Made by a program: the position numbers and the translations under genes. Under the pieces are notes generated by a model. That model saw only the letters and a program-made list of their open reading frames with translations. It was not told the DNA's origin and did no database searches. DNA of 64,000 nucleotides, from positions 98,141,264 through 98,205,263 of the forward strand of contig CM034314.1 of the NCBI GenBank assembly GCA_019925795.1. Direction: 5' to 3'. Positions 28,101 through 37,100 of the stretch are shown here, in pieces. Within the stretch, counting starts at the first letter, position 1. Every line of letters starts with the position of its first letter. This DNA is from Dendrobium chrysotoxum. Taxonomy: Eukaryota; Streptophyta; Magnoliopsida; Asparagales; Orchidaceae.

Positions 28101-31100
28101 CGACCCCACGTAGTGGGACAAAGGCTTGTTATTGTTGTATAAACGGGGAGAAGTGCGGATAGGTTCAAATTCAACCCTAATTGACACAAATTATCTTTGT
28201 ACAGTTCGATAGTGGCAAAGCTTTTTTTTCCTAATACTGGCAAAGTATTGTTTTTTTAAGTTGTTTGGTAGTGGTAAAATGTTAGTGTCCTCGAGTCCAA
28301 GACAATACAATAATTCTTCCACATAGCCCCTCCAGCATGAGGCAACTTTTTATCCAAGTTTTGTGTTCCACGAAAAAATTTGTAAGTGATCCTACATCAA
28401 CCCCACAAAAGAGATGGTAAGAATTGAAGTCAACAATAGTTTGGTTAAGCCAAAAAAGGCAAACATGATGGTGCATGAAGAACAAGCCTATGTTTTGGAT
28501 CTAAATGCTAAAGAAGGCAGACATAGGTGGTGTAGGAACCACCTAGGCGAGGAGCATCTCTACCATGCCAGAAAGGAGAGCATTGGCAGTATCACCGACC
28601 TTAGAGGAAGGCCTGAAGCTAAGGAGAACTCCTTTATATACCTCAAGTGTCATAACAAGATTTCAATAGCCTTGCCTTTGCCTTCTCCCTTTTCAATTTT
28701 CCTCACCCCTTCACATGAACTTATGAAGGAGCCAAGGGACGAGATGCTTGCATTTAGGATATGTGAGACAAATATGGTATGATATATGAGGAAGGTCAGC
28801 AATCTTTTAGGCTCAAGAGGTGGTTCAAACCAAAATAGTACATTCACAAGCCGAGTAAAGTTCGTGCATCATCAAAATCATGGACGAAATTCCATCCAAT
28901 TAGTTTTGGCTGAGTTCACAGGGGTTTGGGTCAGGTTCCTTAGTCCAGCTAGTTTTACATTGAACCCATATTAATCCATTTCACTAAGTGCGTCTATGCT
29001 AGTAGGATTCAACTTTTTCTTACCCCAACTGACCAATTTTTTTGTATCCTGACTGGACCTCAACCAAGTTTGATCAAAGTTGACATAATGGATGTTTTGG
29101 ACTAATATGTGATGAGTTGACTCATGATGCATGTCAGAACCTTCCAGGTTAATAACACTCTCATGTGTCACATGTTAGAATATGGCCTCACAAAAGAATG
29201 AATTCCTTAATAAAAAAAGGAAGACATGTTTTTGTGTTTCCTTGTAAATCAATGACTTAGCCTCAGAAAGCATTACACATAACATTAAAGAAAAATACAC
29301 ACCTGCTTGGCCATGTTCCTGTAAATGTACGGGTTGGGGCACACCAGATGTCTCTGAAGTTAAAGTCGTGCCACTAGCTTTCTCCACTTTACTATCTGTG
29401 TAATTTATTTTCAACTCTTTTCCATGCAATAAATCTTGCTTTGGTTGCGATGGCAAATTATTCAGTGTCATATCTAGCATAACCCGCCATAGGTAAGAAC
29501 AAGGTCAGTCAAATTGAATGTAATACCCAACAATGATAATCAGGATTCTGAAAGAAAAAGCAACGTCAAATAAAGACCTGTATATAAATAATACATATCA
29601 TCAAGGGCCTCAAGTGATTTATTGCATCCTCCTAGGAAGACAAGAATGCCCCTCTGCTCATCTAAGCAGTCCCCAGCACCTGAAAAACGTGCAGAGGGCC
29701 CTCTGTTGATGTTTGTCACTCTATTCCATTTACCAGTTTCTGCTTAACAACTCAAGCGATATTAGAATAAAAATTCCATAAACATAAACAAAAAGTTCAA
29801 CATAGACGTTGCTAAATTTCCTAAGAAATACTGGCAAAGTGACTTTTCTAATATAGTGCTTGGCCCATCCATTCTCCATCCACTATCTGGTTAACACTTG
29901 CACAAGTTTGAGATCTCAAACTTGGTCCACTCTCTGTAAGGTCAAAAAATATAACGTATTAATTTAGTTAGGCTTGGATGGTATCGCTTAGAAAATCGGA
30001 TGTGCCTTCAATATGAATACTACTACTCCCTCTCTCTCTACAATATGAATACTACTACTCCCTCTCCAATCTCCCAGACATCTCTCTCTTTTTACCCCTG
30101 TTGGCGTGAGGAGGCCACCTGAAACGGCTTAGAACCAGATATTGCATGGTTAAGTTTATACTGTAACAATTTTTAAAATAACTAAGGGTGAAGGAACATC
30201 CCATGGTCAAGTACTCATTTGTCATAAGAAACTTACGAGCCAAACAGTAAAATGATATGAAGTCTTCTAGCAAATGATAAAATTGCTAGAAGAAGAAACC
30301 CCCCAATATATATATATATATATATATATAAATTGACAGACGCCAACCTACTTACCAACATTTAATACATGGAGGTCATCATACAAGTTCCTAGCATCCG
30401 TGAAACCACCAAAAACAAATAAATTACTTCCAAGGGCAACAGTTGTGTGCCCTGCACGAGGAGCAAGCATCTGACCCGAAGTAGTTATTTGCCTCCATGT
30501 AAGGGAGTCTGTTTACAAAAACATCAGATCCATCAACTAATATAACAAGAAATCCAATCAAAACTAAACAACAAAGAATTGTAGCATTGCATGCAGTTTT
30601 ATGGAGAAATGCAAAGATATACATAATTCCCAGACAAGCCTATACTTGTTTTAACAAGAAAATAACATTTTTACACGATAAGATGTCATTAAGGAAGGTT
30701 GTTATTTTCTCCAATTCAATATGGACCAATAATATCTAAAAATGAGTTTATGAAAAAATATTTATCATGACATGCTTTCATGCACAAAATATACCACACA
30801 CATAATCAGCTTGAACAGAGCACCAGAATGTTTAGATATCTCCAACTGATAAGATAAAATAATTTCATGAAACTGATGATCAAATTGAACGGACAATCAT
30901 CTTTAAATATCTCCAAACAATAAGATCAACTAATTTCATTAAATTTTTTAATGTAAAGCTACATATTGGTGAAATAGTAATAATTTGGTCATCAAATGCA
31001 GAATTGGTACCTGCATCCAGCATATGAACATCAGAGAGATAACAATCAGATGCATCTTCACCACCAAGCACAATAAGTTTATTCTTCCATGATGAGCATG

Positions 31101-34100
31101 TATGACTATCACGAGGGACAGGAGGAATACCGGATGTTATGGCACAGTCCCAAACTAATGTTTCTGTACAACAACAAAATATGAAAGAAATATTTATATT
31201 AATCATCTTCTCAGTGGGTACATTTAGTGAAGCCATTGTCAAACAGATTTCACTGGTAATTTAACTTCCCAGAAATCTTAGAATTTTCAAATAATGACCA
31301 AGAATTGCAAGTTTATTCTTCCATGATGACCCTTTTTTCCTCAAATATCATGTGATGCGTTGAGTATTAGATCTGACACTCCAAACTGTTATATGCATGT
31401 GATATGAAGGCAGCCCGTTACATCAAAACTTATACTTGAGGGATTATGAAGGAAATGTTCAAGTAGTAAACAATATTAAGATGAAGAATATGGGAACGTA
31501 CATAAAATTTGAATATGATCTCTTGATCCATTAACCTCAATCATCAATGAAAATAGCAGGAAAGCTTCATAGATAAGTAACCTGTTTTCTCTTTCCCAAG
31601 AATGTGACAAAGCAACAAGCCACTGTGATGGGCGAGGCATAAAAAATTGTACTAGAGGACCCATGCGTTTTCCTATACAATGAAAAGCGCGTCAAGGCAT
31701 TAAAAGACTTCAAATAAACCACTAAATATGCCAAGGCATCATTGATCTCCCTAATCTAACCAAAGAGTCCCCATGAATGACCCATTGTCACCAACAATCC
31801 TTGAGAGACCACCTGATATGAAGAAACTCACTATTCCTAATAATGTCCTCAACAATAACAGCTAAATCAAAGCCAAATGTCACATGAAATTTGCCTTTGA
31901 GCAAATAATTATAGATAAGGTCCCCAAACCTAAATCCCATGGTCATAGCACAAGGTTCGACTTGTAGCTATACTTGTAATAAAAAGTTCCTTGATTCATT
32001 GCACTAGTGGTCACCCCATAAAATCCTAGATGATAAATCATGAGACCATAATATTGTTTACTAATCCATCAACATTTTGATTTCCCTAAGCATAAAGTAA
32101 TGTGATGAGATATCAATATATATATGCCTCATGTGACAGAAGTTTACAAGAGACCACCTTAACTAAGATTGTTATCCTAATCAGAATATCTTAATTGCGC
32201 CCTTAGAATGTCTCAAACCCCAGAATTAAACAAAACCGTAGCAAATCTTGTTATAAAATTCAATTTTCCTTGAGCATTAGCAAGTCTCAATAGCTGTAAC
32301 TCAATGATTCTTTTCAAGGCCAACAATCATGTAATTTCTAGGGGGGGTTACCTTGCTTCTAGCTCTAGATCTTAGTATCTCCAATAATAAGCTTTAAGCA
32401 GTTTATAAACTCATCACTATCCACTCCAAGTGTTCCACGTGATGTCAATTACCTTCGGTCTACCATTTTGCTTTCAGTGCTCTTCACATTAATTTCTTTC
32501 CCAGGACTTATCACTCATATTGGTTAAGAAAATAATCATTTGTTTAGCTTATGTTTAAGATGAGTTCACAAACAAAGATCTGCCTTGTGGCAGCTCCAAT
32601 CCACGATCACCTAGAAGCCAAAGCATAATGATAAGAACAAAATAGAGTCCTGCAGGAATCTAGGAAAAAGTCAGTAAAGGATGAAAAAATTGCCTGTGTC
32701 CAATATGTAAAGATCATTATAATATACTTCTTCATGACTGTTGCCGGATTTCCCACAACCTCCAAAAATAAAAAGTCGCTTGTCAACAAGTGCAGCACTG
32801 TGCCCCTCACGTGCATCAGGTCCCCTGTGATGCAAGATTGGTGACATCCATGTATTGGTGGCTGTAGACATGGTTTCAGACATAAGCCAATAGTACAAAA
32901 AAAAAAGTTCATAAAAAATGATCAAATATAATTTGCAGCAAACAAAGTAATGAAATTTAATCATATCTGATCAGCTCCTCTTTCATTAGTTCTGCCGAGT
33001 TATAATTTGTATAGAAGACAAACAACAAAGTAAAAGTTCTCTAATTTGCAACAAGTATAAGACCAACGATAAAAAATGGCCGTGGAAATTTAAATGAACA
33101 CTTTCATGAAGTTGTTTCCCAAAAATCAGATCAGTCAACAAATAAGAATAGTAAACAGTAAAAAGTCCTCTAGTCTACGAGGTAAAAGATAATACTATGG
33201 GGAATAAAGGATGGCAGCGAAATTTAGATGAATATTTCATGCAAAACTTAGATGAACATTCATGAAATTGTTTCCCAACCATCTGATCAGTCAACAAGGA
33301 ATAATACATACTTTGAGGTTACTAGCTAAAAATAGTAAAGTTTAGTTAATATCCTCAGGAAAATATACATACAAGTATCCAAAATGTGCAAATCATTGAG
33401 CGGATTAGTTCCATCTGTACCACCAAACACAAACAGCTTTTTTCCAACAGTAGTACAACTATGGCTGTCCCTGGGAGAGGGTGGATCACCCTTCATCATT
33501 GGTTTGCTCCATGTCTGCTTAACTGCAAAGATAAAATGCAAGAAAATTTTATGCACTGCTAACCTGGAGAACAAACTTAGAGGTCAGAAAAGAAATATGT
33601 TAAATCTAAATCCAGAGTATTGTTGACATACAAATGAATTCAAGAAAAAAAACATGAAATTGAACAAAAACAAGCACTTAAGGTTAAAACTGTGGCACAT
33701 AATTAAAACCACACAAAAATTATTGTCGCATAAAGATAAAACTATATAAGAAAAATAGTGAAGATTAAAACAAATAATGTTAGCATTGGATACAGCTAAA
33801 AAACATACAAACAGGATACACATGAACATACAATTAAATGCATGTTATTTTCATTTTTCGCTAGTTTGCATCCAGCATTGTGAGTTATGCCAATATTCCT
33901 GGACATATGTTCATCAAAAAATAAACTTTGCCAAAGTTCACAGAGAAGCTCTAAAAGAATGACCAGCACAAAGAAGAAAATAAAGAGAAATCCACAACAT
34001 CATAAAGAAAAACATGCATTAAGCCCAGCATGCAATGGACTTTGCCAATGTCAACTCGAAGCTATAACAGAACCATAAGCAAAAGGAAGGGAAATTCCAG

Positions 34101-37100
34101 TGGCTTTAAAGCAGAATACACAAGCCAAATTGAGAAGCAGAATCCTTTAATGGTATGAGCTATTCCTCCAAAATGAGGTTGTAAGTTAGGGGGAAAATAA
34201 TCATAGAATTTCTACTAATAATCTTCAAAAGTGTTGGATCTGTGACATTATATTATGGGTTTCCATCTCCAGAATATCCCATTCCAAGAAATGGATAGTC
34301 TCAAGGAAGGTCAAATGCTTTCAGAGTATCATTCATAGAAGACAATGCAAACAAAACATGGAATTTCTTCAAAATATATCGTCATTTTCAGCTTTCACAA
34401 TGCTTCAAGCAAGGTGATCCAATTGAACTCTTGGTATCCTTTGTTGTTTTCCCCTACTGTTGGATGTTTCATCATTTCGTTACTTACAGTATGTATTTGC
34501 TATTATATATTTCCTGTATACTCTGGCAATTGTTGTTAATTTCCCATTTTGTACTCACATCATTTTACTGTTATAATACTGCATTAAAAAAAATAGAAAA
34601 ATATAAAAAAGAGAGGTGAGAATTTGCAGAATCTAATCTTGCAAAAGTTTGCAGAACTGCTTACTCCTAAAAAAGTTCAGAATGCAATGCTAATTGCGAT
34701 AAAGGGGTATTAAAGTATTTTGGGCTCAAGTTTACAAAAATTATAAGCACTTGATGAAGTGTTGCATTTAGCATAGAACTAAGCTTGTTGTTCTGATGCC
34801 TAGAATGTTATGTGGCAACTCACAAATTAGAAAATCAGACAACAATCATGATTTCTCCATTACGTTTAACACATTCAAGACTACTAAATAGTTCTTCCAC
34901 CCAAAAGACCTTCAAAATATCTTTTAAAATAAATTGGTATGACATGTTTAAGTAGTGTGGATTGCATTACATGGACTCAAATTATCACATGTATTTTAGA
35001 ACATGTGAATCACATGTTCCTTCAATACCAACAACTCCGGTGGCATAACAAGCTATTTGTTGGTCAAAACATGACATCTAATGTCCCCTTTAGCCCTCAC
35101 ATTCACTTTTAAGACTATGAAGAACATCCTCTTTAAAACCAACTCTATCAAGCTTCGCCGCTCTCAAAGTTGACCACAAATGCTAATCATGCTTCTCTAG
35201 GTGAGCTCAATTCTATCCAACCCATGGCAATCAATGGACAGCTAAGGGGGGCCATTGAGGTTATGTTTCAACCACCATAGAACTTAGTCACGCTACCAAG
35301 GAGATCATTATTGAAGGAACAAGTTATTAGTTTTGTGTGGAATCTCATTGTGTCGATCAATTGAATTGTACTGCTGCTATGGGTGTAAACGAGTCGAGTC
35401 GAGCTCGAGTCACCCCTGGCTTGAGCTTGAGCTTGATTAATTAATCGAGTTCGACTTCGAGCTCAAGCTCGAGCTTTATTCTATTATGAAAGAGAGAAAA
35501 TGATTATGATTTAAATAATTATTGTAATAAAATAATAAAAAGAATAAGAAATTATAAGAAAAATAATAAAGAATTGCTTAATATAAGAAATTATGATATA
35601 ATTTTTAAATATTTTTAACTTTGTATTTAAAATCCTAAATTCTAATATATTTTATGTTAATATTTTTAAAAGAGCTGGCTTACGAGCTTATGAGTCGATT
35701 CGGGGCTAGCTCAAGCTTAGCTCATTGAGCTCAGCTCACGAGCCATTTATCGAGCTAAGCCCGAGCCGGCTCACGACTCGGCCTGACTCACTTACACCCC
35801 TAGTTGCTACCATGGACCTCAATTCCATTGGTTAAGCTCGCCAGGGGGGTTGCAGAGGGTCCTACTTATGGTTGGGTTCGGGTACAACACTACAGTGCTG
35901 TGTACCCGAGTGTTGCGACACTGTATTATCTGATTTAAGACAAACAAAGAGCGGAGTGCTGCGGTGCTCCAAACCCCGACGTATGACGCTGTCACACAGA
36001 CTGGAGACAGAAAATGGAGCGTCATGACACTCCAAACTTGGCATCGTGGTGCTATGAGACGAGCCGGGCAGTTTTCTTTCTTATTTTTCATGAAGAGTTG
36101 TGTCCCTTGGTGGTTTTATTGAGTTATCTCTTTGTTAGTTCTTGTGTGAGAACGGTTCAAGAGTGAAGAGAGACAAGGAGAAACTGAGAAAAAAAAGAGA
36201 TATGTACAAATTTTCTCCCAATTTTCCTAGTGAATTTCTTAATGTGGTGCGGCTACGTGATTTTTTCCTGATTTCGAGTTTTTTCATGTTAAATTCTGGG
36301 GTTCTTTCTTTTCCGTTGCATTTTCTCTTTCTTTTTTGTATTCATTACGTGATTTTAATTTCCCAACACAAGTGACTCACATATTTATAAAAAAAAGCAT
36401 GTGATACCCCAATTCCTCATTACATATACAACAAGCAACAACAACAACAAGCCTGTACCCCACTACGTGGGGTCAGCTACATGAATCTTTTTTTCTCCAT
36501 TGTGTTATATTAAGAGTCAAATTCTCATTTAAATTTAATAAAAAAGATCATTTTTCATACTTTCTAATCAAGTCTTTTTAGGTTTACCTCTATCTTTCTT
36601 AACATAGGCTATATCTAATACATCAACCCTCCTAGCAAACAACATCAAGCCTTTATACCACTACGTGGGGTCGGCTACATGAATCATTTTTCTCCATTGT
36701 GTCCGATTAAGAGTCAAATTCTCATTTAGATCTAACAACGAAAGGTCATTTCTAAAATTTTCTAACCAAGTCTTTTTAGGTCTACCTCTACCTTTCTTAA
36801 CATAGGTTAAATCTAATACATCTACTCTCCTAACCGGGTCATCGAAAGGTTATCGTTTTATGTGACCAAAACATCTAAGGAGACTCCCTCTAATCTTATC
36901 TGCCACTGAAGGTTGCAACTGAAGCTAATCCAACCTTTTCACATATATGCTCATTTCGTATCCTGTCTCTAAGAGCAAAGCCACTCATCCACCTGAGCAT
37001 CCTTATCTTTGCAACACTTAACTTAATATTATGCTTCTCTTTTAATGGCCAACATTCTGCACCATAAAGCATTACAGGTCTAACCACCATCTTATAGAAT

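Noticed and set aside
25260..28160. Target-site duplication for RTE copy 2
   Set aside because: Flanks near 25265-25280 and 28138-28160 share only short TTATTG-like words that belong to the LINE tail itself.
28414..28782. 122-codon plus-strand open frame
   Set aside because: No recognisable domain, lies antisense in intron 7, and its composition looks like ordinary intron.
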